This document shows positions 56,926-64,000 of a stretch of DNA of 64,000 bases, piece by piece (position 1 is the stretch's first letter; each line of letters begins with the position of its first letter). A program made the translations under genes and the position numbers. Location of the stretch: NCBI GenBank assembly GCA_018820855.1, contig JAHJNL010000028.1, forward strand, positions 1 through 64,000. Direction: 5' to 3'. The DNA is from Pseudomonadota bacterium (GTDB taxonomy: Bacteria > Desulfobacterota > Desulfobulbia > Desulfobulbales > Desulfocapsaceae). The notes under the pieces were generated by a model. It made no database searches. It had not been told where the DNA came from and worked only from the letters and a program-made list of their open reading frames with translations.

Positions 56926-57198
56926 GTATTTTTTTCAATTATGAACAGGGTAAGACGAATTTCATGCATGGCAAAACTGACCATGTTTTTGGCAGAATTG
57001 GATACAAAAGTGATAAAAGCCAATAAGTGGATAATCCACCCTTTTTTTGATAGTCTTAAAGAGGTGTTACTCAGAAGCAGAAAAAGACCAAAAGAAAGAG
57101 GTGACCCCATTCTTATCCTAAATATTTTATTGTGAAACTATAACAAGATAGCAGTGTTATAACCTATAGCCTTGTGTAAGTTTATTGAGTCACTTCTG
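56926..57198. other. Intergenic AT-rich region
   Basis: Two overlapping opposite frames (plus 56941-57135 and minus 56895-57110) have no resemblance to known proteins. The plus frame includes a basic stretch LRSRKRPKERGDP, but nothing supports expression. Confidence 0.35.
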
Positions 57199-58047
57199 TT
57201 ATTTCCAGGAAAAAATATTTCTACGATCATTTTTCAAGACAATACCCATTGAACGTATGTCCTCTAAGTAGCCCAGGTCGTTTGCATACTGATAAAGTCC
57301 TTTGACCTTGAAAGGTTTAGTGAAAAAATTTTTACCGTCTAGTGGATTTCGTAACGATGGAACATAACGTTGTTTCATCGATTCAAGACATTTCGCGTCC
57401 CATTCAACCCCGGCAAAATCGAGGACCTTTTTTACTGCTTCTTCTGGAGCGGCAATAAGATCTTCATAGCGCACTAGATGATATCGTTCTGTTTCTGCTC
57501 GTTTTGAGTTGTGTTCATGTATTTTAACCCAATTAAAGAGCTGGTTGATAAATAACTCACGAGTAAATTTTTCCTGGTCTCTACCGGCGGTCGAAATAGC
57601 ATACCTGAATGGATTGCGAACTAGATGAATATATTTGGCTTGTGGAAATATTGAATCATAAATTGCCCAGTTAAAAGTCTCAAATTGAGGGGAGCCATTC
57701 CATATTTCTTTGTAGCCCCAGCAAGCTGTATGGGGGTCAGTTCTGGCTACGTCAGCCATAAATTGGGCGATCAGCTTCCCTATCCGATTGCGTTCATAGG
57801 TTTCAAGCTCATCTCTCGTTTTGTTGGATGGGTTACGCCACGCATCTAAATATGATAAAATTAATCCGTGTTTTTCAAAGACTCGATTCCAAATAAACGG
57901 AGCGAGAAAGTAAGTTTCACCAAAAAAACTAATATGTGGGTGTGTATTGAAAATAGCTGAGAGTAATGTGGAACCAGATCTGCCAGCACCAATTATAATA
58001 ATCGGAGCTTGGCGGCTATGCTTTTCTGGTTGAATAGTGTCGTTCAT
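57199..58047 (-). CDS. Sulfotransferase
   Basis: 282 residues from ATG 58047. The PAPS-binding 5' loop is IIIIGAGRSGSTLLSAIF and the 3' phosphate motif YIHLVRNPFRYAISTAGR; YHLVRYEDLIAAPEEAV is also typical. It would transfer sulfate from PAPS to a hydroxyl on a sugar or lipid. The open frame to 58158 adds residues without the fold. A second, different sulfotransferase lies at 62746. Confidence 0.85.
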   Translation of the reverse strand: MNDTIQPEKHSRQAPIIIIGAGRSGSTLLSAIFNTHPHISFFGETYFLAPFIWNRVFEKHGLILSYLDAWRNPSNKTRDELETYERNRIGKLIAQFMADVARTDPHTACWGYKEIWNGSPQFETFNWAIYDSIFPQAKYIHLVRNPFRYAISTAGRDQEKFTRELFINQLFNWVKIHEHNSKRAETERYHLVRYEDLIAAPEEAVKKVLDFAGVEWDAKCLESMKQRYVPSLRNPLDGKNFFTKPFKVKGLYQYANDLGYLEDIRSMGIVLKNDRRNIFSWK

Positions 58048-58411
58048 AAGTTGATTTACCAAAAGAAGACAGAAAAGTTTTGTCAAAGGGGAACTTACAG
58101 CTTGAGAAGAAGATTGCGGTAGACTGTGCCTTTTATCAGATACCCGGTTTACAGTCAAATCAAACGTGCAGACACCTTATGGGACGAATGTAACAGAGGT
58201 GGGTGAAGGATGATCGCCAAGAAGCATATATACTTCATCTAGCTCCATTTCTGTCACAAAGTAGGTAGTTCATAATTCGTAATGTTCAATTCATGATTTT
58301 GCATATTATACATACTGTCTACTGGAGTCCAGTAATTAATCTGATATTTTTTCTATATAGTGCAATTTTTAAATTATAGTTCGATGTTATGAGACTCTTT
58401 CATAAGGGGTG
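58048..58411. other. AT-rich intergenic region
   Basis: About 360 bases with no supported gene between the STN-repeat gene and the sulfotransferase. Direct TTCATAATTC/TTCATGATTT similarities occur near 58270-58296 but no promoter was resolved. Confidence 0.35.
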
Positions 58412-59221
58412 TTATGGAAGGGAGGACTTGGTCGTATTGTATTCTTCGAAAGCATTAGTGACACCATCCATTGATGTTTCCTGCTTTTCTAATTCTGTGT
58501 CAGGCTGGATGTCTTTATTATTGTATTCTTCGAAAGCATTTGTGGCTTCGTCCATCGATGTTTCTGGCCTTGTTGAAGTTTCAGGTGGTGATGAACTTTT
58601 GCTGTTGTATCCTTCGAAAGCATTAGTGACAACATCCATTGATGTTTCCTGTTTTTCCAATTCCAGTGTAGGTTGGGCGCTTTTGTTGTTGTAATCATTG
58701 AAAGCATCAGTGGCTCCATCCATTGATGTTCTCTGATATTCAGGTACTGGGGTCGGGTCACCTTCTTTATTGTTGTATTCTTCAAACGCTATTGTGATAT
58801 CGTCCATACTCCCTGAGTCAGAGTCAGTCGCAGGTCTTTGGGAACTAGATACTTCTGGGTTGATTCTGTTAGGTTGGGCTCCTTTTTTGTCGAGAAAAAC
58901 CAGGGTCAGGGTTTTCTGCTCATCATTGCATATAATTGAGTAATTGAGATCCTTCAAGAGACGCGTGAGGGTCAGGTCCAGTGGGGCCTGATCCAACTCT
59001 ATGGACTTTTTATTGTTCAAGGCGCTGGCGTTGTGAATTTCAATGGTGTATTTTGCTTGTTTTGCAATATCCTTCAAAATTTCTGTCACCGGTTGGTCTA
59101 CTGCTTTCAGAGAAATGGGAGTTTTTTCAAAATCGCAACCGGCAGTACTATGGGCTGGAAAGAGTAAAGGCGAAGTAATGATCGTAACAGTAAAGCATGT
59201 AAGAAGAAATGAACGTATCAT
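58412..59221 (-). CDS. Exported STN-domain protein with five 28-residue repeats
   Basis: 269 residues. A signal peptide (MIRSFLLTCFTVTIITSPLL) leads to an STN domain at about 30-105 (DQPVTEILKDIAKQAKYTIE, PLDLTLTRLLKDLNYSI), the short domain of secretins and TonB-type receptors. From about 138 there are four and a half copies of a 28-residue repeat starting SMDxxTxAFEEYNNK and ending QET, acidic and hydrophilic. No beta-barrel is present, so it is not a secretin; it is probably a periplasmic or surface adaptor. The repeats may vary in number between strains. It is 121 bases downstream of the GT2 gene on the same strand. Confidence 0.75.
   Translation of the reverse strand: MIRSFLLTCFTVTIITSPLLFPAHSTAGCDFEKTPISLKAVDQPVTEILKDIAKQAKYTIEIHNASALNNKKSIELDQAPLDLTLTRLLKDLNYSIICNDEQKTLTLVFLDKKGAQPNRINPEVSSSQRPATDSDSGSMDDITIAFEEYNNKEGDPTPVPEYQRTSMDGATDAFNDYNNKSAQPTLELEKQETSMDVVTNAFEGYNSKSSSPPETSTRPETSMDEATNAFEEYNNKDIQPDTELEKQETSMDGVTNAFEEYNTTKSSLP
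58437..58812. repeat. 84-bp tandem repeat array
   Basis: The unit TTGTATTCTTCGAAAGC or a close variant recurs at 58437, 58521, 58605, 58689 and 58773, exactly 84 bases apart (28 codons). Copies differ by substitutions and keep the reading frame. Four full units and one partial. Confidence 0.92.
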
Positions 59222-59342
59222 AGAAAGCCTTATTGGGAAAAGTTTTTTAACTGCGACGATTTTTATCGTAACTTATCTAGAGTAACAATTATAAAGAATT
59301 GTAGCTAACATTTTTTAATTATAAGTATTCTGAATCCCCTAT

Positions 59343-61004
59343 TCAAGCAAGTTCATAATTATTGTTATTTTTTCTGAGGTTGACGCTATAATAAGGATCT
59401 CCCTGTTCTAACCACTTTTCCCATTTACGGTAGAAGGTTTTCTGTTCTGTTAAGGAATAGGTATCGATTGGTGGAGAAGGGTTACAGGTGTGGGCGGCCA
59501 GAGGGACATAAGCGATACGCCATTTGGTATGCAGGGCGGATAGGGCGAAATCGAGAAGGGCATAAGCTCCATGGAATTGTGTATCAAAACCGCCCAGTTG
59601 TTGCCATAATTCTCTTTTGATCATTACAGAGTAAGGATTGGGGGCGCTGATATTCCTGGCAGTTTTGGTTGCGGCCATGTACCCGGGTTCTGAAGAGTCA
59701 TATCCAGCATAGGGTGCAATGCATTCTCCTTTTTCATTATAGATCATGCCTGCATAAATAAATTTTTCTTCTTCATTTGTCAGACAGCCCGAAGTTATCC
59801 CGATGTTTTCGAGATCAAGCCACGATGCGAGGATTCTGGCGCTGTTATCATGCTTAGCTACGCATCCTTCCCATTGGATAAAAATATAGGGAGGAGGATC
59901 TTTTAAAACAGGACTTGTCAGTATGGTTGTCACATATTGGTCAGGTTGAAGCTGTGTCGGAAGGGTTATGTATCCGATCTGATCTTTTGGAGGAAGCGGC
60001 AGTTCTATCTGGTAGTTTCCGCGCCACAGTAATTTGTTTTCCTTAACCGTTGCTTTTATCTTTCTTCTTCGTAGGGTGTCGCGCAGAGCTGCCATGCCGG
60101 CTTCAAAGGCATAATTTTTTGCACCAGCATCCATAGACACAGATTCTGCATGTTGGCGCCAGTGGTAAAGAACCTGAGGGAGATGTTTTACTTTTGGGGC
60201 CAGTTCCATGCAGCGTAATATAAGATCATAATCTTGCGAACCGTCGAATTCAGAACGAAGTTTTCCTGCCTGAATGATCAGGTCAAGCCGGTAACACATG
60301 AGGTGAAAGATATAGTTGCCCCCATAGAGATTGTCTGGCGACCAATCCGGCTTCATCAGGTGCATAAAGCGCTTTCCCCCTGGAGAGAGCATGTCTCGAT
60401 CGGAATAGATGATACCCAGTTCCGGATCTGTTTTGATAGTCGAAATAAGCAATTGTATTGCTTCCGGGGCAATGCGATCGTCATGGTCGAGAAAAACTAT
60501 GTACTCTCCACGTGCCGCATCTATACCCCGGTTGGTGGCACTTGAAATTCCTGAGGAAGAATCTTCTTCGGAATAGAAAACCCGAATGCGGGGGTCTCTG
60601 CAGAATTTTGATCGAAGAACGGTGTGTGTCTCTTTGTTTGTTGATCCGTCATCGACAAGAATGAGTTCCCAAAATGGAGATGTTTGAGTTCGTACGGAAA
60701 GGATGCATTCTTTGAGTATACATGGGTCGGTATTGTATACAGGGGTAACAATGGTGATTTTTGTTTTTCCGTTGGCCTTTTTTGCCAGATTATGCTGTTC
60801 CTGCCACTGGCTAGTTGTCAAAAGAGAATGGCGGTCGATCCAGTCTTGATATTGTGGCCATTCGCTGTGCTGCCAGCGCTGCAGCGTTTCCTGGTCTGGG
60901 GTGACGGGAGGATAATATCGTAATAACTGCCAATGTTGTTTTGTACAGTGGCGAAATAAATTGTAGGTAGCGGTACGTATTATTTTGCGGAAAAGATTAT
61001 GCAT
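59343..61004 (-). CDS. Large family 2 glycosyltransferase
   Basis: 553 residues. After about 80 residues with no recognised domain, the GT2 domain begins with KITIVTPVYNTDPCILKECI, then LVDDGSTNKETH, FLDHDDRIAPEAI and FDGSQDYDLILRCMEL. The last 200 residues form a second module with an incomplete GT-like pattern (GAYALLDFALSALHTKW). It follows the beta-helix gene by 33 bases, so both may act on the same polymer. Confidence 0.75.
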   Translation of the reverse strand: MHNLFRKIIRTATYNLFRHCTKQHWQLLRYYPPVTPDQETLQRWQHSEWPQYQDWIDRHSLLTTSQWQEQHNLAKKANGKTKITIVTPVYNTDPCILKECILSVRTQTSPFWELILVDDGSTNKETHTVLRSKFCRDPRIRVFYSEEDSSSGISSATNRGIDAARGEYIVFLDHDDRIAPEAIQLLISTIKTDPELGIIYSDRDMLSPGGKRFMHLMKPDWSPDNLYGGNYIFHLMCYRLDLIIQAGKLRSEFDGSQDYDLILRCMELAPKVKHLPQVLYHWRQHAESVSMDAGAKNYAFEAGMAALRDTLRRRKIKATVKENKLLWRGNYQIELPLPPKDQIGYITLPTQLQPDQYVTTILTSPVLKDPPPYIFIQWEGCVAKHDNSARILASWLDLENIGITSGCLTNEEEKFIYAGMIYNEKGECIAPYAGYDSSEPGYMAATKTARNISAPNPYSVMIKRELWQQLGGFDTQFHGAYALLDFALSALHTKWRIAYVPLAAHTCNPSPPIDTYSLTEQKTFYRKWEKWLEQGDPYYSVNLRKNNNNYELA

Positions 61005-61037
61005 AATGATGAGAGCTGAAATTGCTCTAGGCGTTAA

Positions 61038-62633
61038 TTATTGTTTTAATCTCTGGCTCAGTCTGGCGGAAAATCGTTTTATAAAACCTTTTGCTCGTGA
61101 ATATGTTATTGCCAGCAGAGAATGAGCCTGCTCCCGTTGGGGGGTGATGTTGCCGGAGACAAAATTGTTGGATGAAAGCTTGTCGAAAAATATTGGCTGC
61201 CAATGTTCCTTGATGGTGTTGTATGTGATGGTGTTCAAAATCGACGGCATGAAATCAAGAAGGGGCGGTCGGGTGGAGTCAAATTCGTTATTAATTGCTC
61301 CGAGTCCCAAAGCGGTAATTCCGTGGAAATATGGAACGTATGGGTTTGCCCCGATAGCATTGTAGAGAATCTGATTGTTGCTGATGTCGTTGAATAGTGC
61401 TGTGCGGATCATTTTTATTCCGCCGCCATAGTTAGTTGTTATCTTGTTCTCATGTATGAGGTTCATGCACCCGTTATCCAGGGATATGCCGGGTAATTTC
61501 ATACTGGATGATCCGTCTTCAAGTAAGGGGTACTCTGAAATAAAATCGGCTTGAATTTCCTCTGGTGAGAGTTTGCTGCGCTCTCCATTCAGCGAGACAA
61601 TATTACGGTGGAAAATATTATAGCAGCTTCCCCAGTCAAAGCAGATTCCTTCTTTATTATTATTCACTAACACAGTGTCTTCGATAAGACAATTAACGGC
61701 CCCTTCAAGATAAATTCCCTGCGCCCGGCAATGAGTTATAGTGCAATTTTTGGTCAGGATGTGATGCGGGCGCCTCTTTTTTTTGTCTATGGGCAACGCT
61801 TCATGGTATCGTTCGGGAATGTCTTCTGGAGTGATGACAAGGGATGTGGAGCAGAGGTGAATACCGGCATCTTGGTTAAAATATCCTCGTGAGCGGGAGC
61901 AGGTGCAATCCCGTATTTCTCCGTTGTAAGAATGACCGATAATGAGAATGCCGGCAGATAAATTATTATCAAAAAGACATCCTGATATCCTGAAGTTATG
62001 CCCATTGTTGATGATGACACCGGAGCCTTCTGCGTTCGAACATCGACAATCGCTTACTGTAAAGGCAGATGAGTCGGTAATAAAGAGCATATTTCTGCCG
62101 GAGGAACAGTTGATTCCTTCGATGGAGAAATCCTCACAGCCAGCAATCTCGATGAAAAACTTATTGTTATGCGAGGGTGTTATAAGAGGAAGAGAACTGC
62201 GGATGGTGAAATGGTTACAATTGTTCACCCGGATAGAAGAGTGTCTGTTAAGAGTTTCCTGGTTTAAAATCAGGCTAAAGTGATCTTTTTCTGAGAGGCA
62301 GTTGTTCTTGAAAGGGTATGTGATTGTCTCGCTGTCATTTTGTTTTTTGGGGCTATGATTGGCAATCTGCGCCTTTATCTCGTTTCCTTCCAAGGGGATA
62401 AAATATTCAAGAGCCAAGAGGCTCATTGGTACCGCTGGTGTTAACCTGGCGGCTTGAAGGAGCTTTTTGTCGGTCGTTGGCACTTTATGTGTTGGTGGAT
62501 ACACGGGAGCAGGTATTTGTTTGGTTGAGGAAAGTAATTGAAGGTATGAAGTGAATATACTACTGTTTTCAAGTTTCCTGCAAGAAAACTGTGTGGATTG
62601 GTATAAAACATCGGATTTTTCAGAGGAAAACAT
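61038..62633 (-). CDS. Right-handed beta-helix (NosD/pectate-lyase-fold) protein
   Basis: 531 residues. From about 130 onward there are serial beta-helix rungs of 20-25 residues with Asn/Gly turns (for example NCNHFTIRSS, GCEDFSIEGINCSSGRNMLF, NNGHNFRISGCLFDNNLSAG, NCLIEDTVLVNNNKEGICF). Such proteins bind or modify polysaccharides. No clear signal peptide; the first 60 residues are polar. It shares an operon with the large glycosyltransferase. Whether it is a lyase, epimerase or structural protein is unknown. ATG 62633 has no good ribosome site. Confidence 0.68.
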   Translation of the reverse strand: MFSSEKSDVLYQSTQFSCRKLENSSIFTSYLQLLSSTKQIPAPVYPPTHKVPTTDKKLLQAARLTPAVPMSLLALEYFIPLEGNEIKAQIANHSPKKQNDSETITYPFKNNCLSEKDHFSLILNQETLNRHSSIRVNNCNHFTIRSSLPLITPSHNNKFFIEIAGCEDFSIEGINCSSGRNMLFITDSSAFTVSDCRCSNAEGSGVIINNGHNFRISGCLFDNNLSAGILIIGHSYNGEIRDCTCSRSRGYFNQDAGIHLCSTSLVITPEDIPERYHEALPIDKKKRRPHHILTKNCTITHCRAQGIYLEGAVNCLIEDTVLVNNNKEGICFDWGSCYNIFHRNIVSLNGERSKLSPEEIQADFISEYPLLEDGSSSMKLPGISLDNGCMNLIHENKITTNYGGGIKMIRTALFNDISNNQILYNAIGANPYVPYFHGITALGLGAINNEFDSTRPPLLDFMPSILNTITYNTIKEHWQPIFFDKLSSNNFVSGNITPQREQAHSLLAITYSRAKGFIKRFSARLSQRLKQ

Positions 62634-62745
62634 TAGATTATGTACGTGGCTAAAAAATCACACTTTGCTTTTCATGGGTAACTCATAGTTGATTGATTGC
62701 TTTTTCCAGAGATTATCCCAAAGAATTCAATTTCTAGACATTACA

Positions 62746-63852
62746 ATGAAAAAAACACTAATTATACATATTGGCTGGCATAAAACAGCCACAAAAGTAA
62801 TACAGTTGTATTTTGCCAATTATCGGAAAAAGCTTAAAAAATTTGATGTTTGTTATCCAGTGATTGATAACCGAACTGGTTTTGGTGGCATAAAACATTC
62901 AGATCTTTTGGTGTCTATTTTTGACGAACTAAAACAAGGACATAAGCGACACAACGTTCGTACATTTGATGAGCTGTTTAAAATGTCTGTGAATGAGATA
63001 ACTAACTCAAAATGTCGTTGGGCAATCCTTAGTGAAGAAGGGTTTAGTATGGAGTATCTCGGAATACCCAAATTAATGGGTCGATATAAAGAATATTTTG
63101 ATGATATAAAAATTGTTGCTTACATCAGGCGGCAGGATTATTTTTTAGAATCGTTTCATTCACAAGTTATTAAGCAGAGTGTTACCCGAGATACAAAAAA
63201 TCTCAATGATTTTTTGTCGCATTCTGGAATAAAAAAACGTGCTGATTACGCTTTGATTCTTGATTGGTGGGCTGATGTTTTCGGTAAGGAAAATATACTT
63301 ATTGCACCATTTGAACGTCATACTATTATCCCAGATCCGTTAACTTATTTTTTTAATCTCACTGGTCTTCCTACAAAAATACTTGCTAACTATTCTGTGG
63401 AACAAACACAGACGCACATCTCGCCACCCAGAGAGGTGACGGAGTTTTATCGATATATGAATTTGAAAGGCATAGATTTTCAAGAGAAAGCGCTATGCGA
63501 ATATCTCTTGAAAAGTGGTGCTACTCTTACGGATACAAAATATTTTGGACGAGCCGAGCGTGACAGGATACTTAGAGAGTATGGCAGTTCAAATGAAGAG
63601 GTGGCAAAGAAATATTTAAATAGAGAGGATGGTATTCTTTTTGAGGAACCGATCAGGGATTATCTTAACTGCTCGGAAACCTGGACAGGATTAAAGCCCG
63701 AAGATGTATTAGACTATGCCATGCCCATAATAGGAATGATGTCATTTGAAATCTCAAGACTGAGGCACGAAAACCAAAAGATGGCAAGCCTCAAAAAAAG
63801 AATATCTCATTTTTTATATAAATTTTACAGGCAGATGACAAGAAAAGCATGA
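62746..63852 (+). CDS. Sulfotransferase-like protein
   Basis: 368 residues from ATG 62746. The P-loop HIGWHKTATKVIQLYF resembles the PAPS-binding loop, and IVAYIRRQDYFLESFHSQVI the 3' phosphate motif of divergent sulfotransferases. It is AT-rich like the CgeB-like gene. Diverges from the beta-helix gene. It may sulfate the same surface polymer as the enzyme at 57199, though only weak overall resemblance exists between the two. Confidence 0.7.
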   Translation: MKKTLIIHIGWHKTATKVIQLYFANYRKKLKKFDVCYPVIDNRTGFGGIKHSDLLVSIFDELKQGHKRHNVRTFDELFKMSVNEITNSKCRWAILSEEGFSMEYLGIPKLMGRYKEYFDDIKIVAYIRRQDYFLESFHSQVIKQSVTRDTKNLNDFLSHSGIKKRADYALILDWWADVFGKENILIAPFERHTIIPDPLTYFFNLTGLPTKILANYSVEQTQTHISPPREVTEFYRYMNLKGIDFQEKALCEYLLKSGATLTDTKYFGRAERDRILREYGSSNEEVAKKYLNREDGILFEEPIRDYLNCSETWTGLKPEDVLDYAMPIIGMMSFEISRLRHENQKMASLKKRISHFLYKFYRQMTRKA

Positions 63853-64000
63853 TAACGGCTAACTTCAATTGGTTGTTTCATTTCCTCTGTACCACTTCAG
63901 ACCTTACGGTGCGAATGTTTACGGGCAGAATTGTCCTAATATCTATGGGACGTATAGCGTTCACAGGCGTTCCGGTTCGCTCCGTTCATCCCGATGCTCA
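63853..64000. other. Right edge, no supported gene
   Basis: 148 bases after the sulfotransferase. A short minus frame enters from the edge but is too short to identify. GC content rises again near the end. Confidence 0.3.

Noticed and set aside
56941-57135. Plus frame of 64 residues as transposase fragment
   Set aside because: Only a short basic stretch suggests DNA binding; no motif or terminal repeats.
1-64000. CRISPR arrays, prophage or toxin-antitoxin modules
   Set aside because: No regular repeat-spacer pattern, phage structural genes or paired small toxin-like genes were found.

Overview
The window looks like chromosomal DNA of a strictly anaerobic, Gram-negative, deltaproteobacterial-type organism. 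My best guess is Desulfobulbales (Desulfobacterota). This rests on gene content, not on a database match: formyl-THF ligase and an MTHFR with a cysteine-rich C-terminal extension (one-carbon metabolism), PEP synthase, a NifU/NifS pair, flavin-dependent ThyX, several sigma-54 activators, full LPS-core genes, and a small gene that needs UGA read as selenocysteine. There is no phage, CRISPR array or intact insertion sequence. One tRNA (Arg-UCG) is present.

Layout. 1-773 holds no recognisable gene. 774-1809 carries a 30-codon ORF with a strong Shine-Dalgarno sequence, a DUF211 protein and a VIT1/CCC1-type metal transporter. 1886-5491 (minus) is an envelope and redox group: L,D-transpeptidase, two small proteins of unknown function, two lipoproteins (one FlgO-like) and a TrxC-type thioredoxin. 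5770-11921 holds a PHP phosphoesterase, an NtrC-type regulator, NAD kinase, ProC, a MORN-repeat protein, a Trm112-like protein and an MscS channel. 12065-22217 is central metabolism: PEP synthase, phosphohexomutase, the nifU-nifS-thyX operon, and fhs behind a near-consensus promoter with a long leader.

22421-33779 starts with a GspE/PilB-type ATPase that has an N-terminal MshEN-like region and a C-terminal cyclic-nucleotide-binding domain. It continues with an LPS/lipid-A block, mostly minus strand and tightly overlapping: MsbA, WaaL-like ligase, methyltransferase, acyltransferase, GT2, GT4, GT9 heptosyltransferase and further GT2 enzymes. 34128-41141 (minus) has a sensor kinase/sigma-54 regulator pair, the MTHFR fusion, a DUF309 protein and a GGDEF-EAL protein. 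41859-51483 has an APH-like kinase, tRNA-Arg, a ClC channel, a dGTPase, an unknown protein, the SelW-like selenoprotein, a DtxR-family regulator, RecN, and a PP-loop/NFACT-R fusion.

51512-63852 is a cell-surface glycan region, AT-rich in places. It has five glycosyltransferases, two sulfotransferases, a beta-helix protein, a small secreted protein, and an exported STN-domain protein with 84-bp tandem repeats. The sulfotransferases suggest a sulfated surface polymer, but substrates cannot be read from sequence.

Most notable are the selenoprotein (UGA at 47754 followed by a SECIS-like hairpin), a dispersed TTCAGG...CCTGAA-bounded repeat with degenerate GGCTGAA heptamers (four loci, two of them forming the C-terminal codons of genes), the STN plus 28-residue-repeat protein, and the MshEN-ATPase-cNBD fusion.
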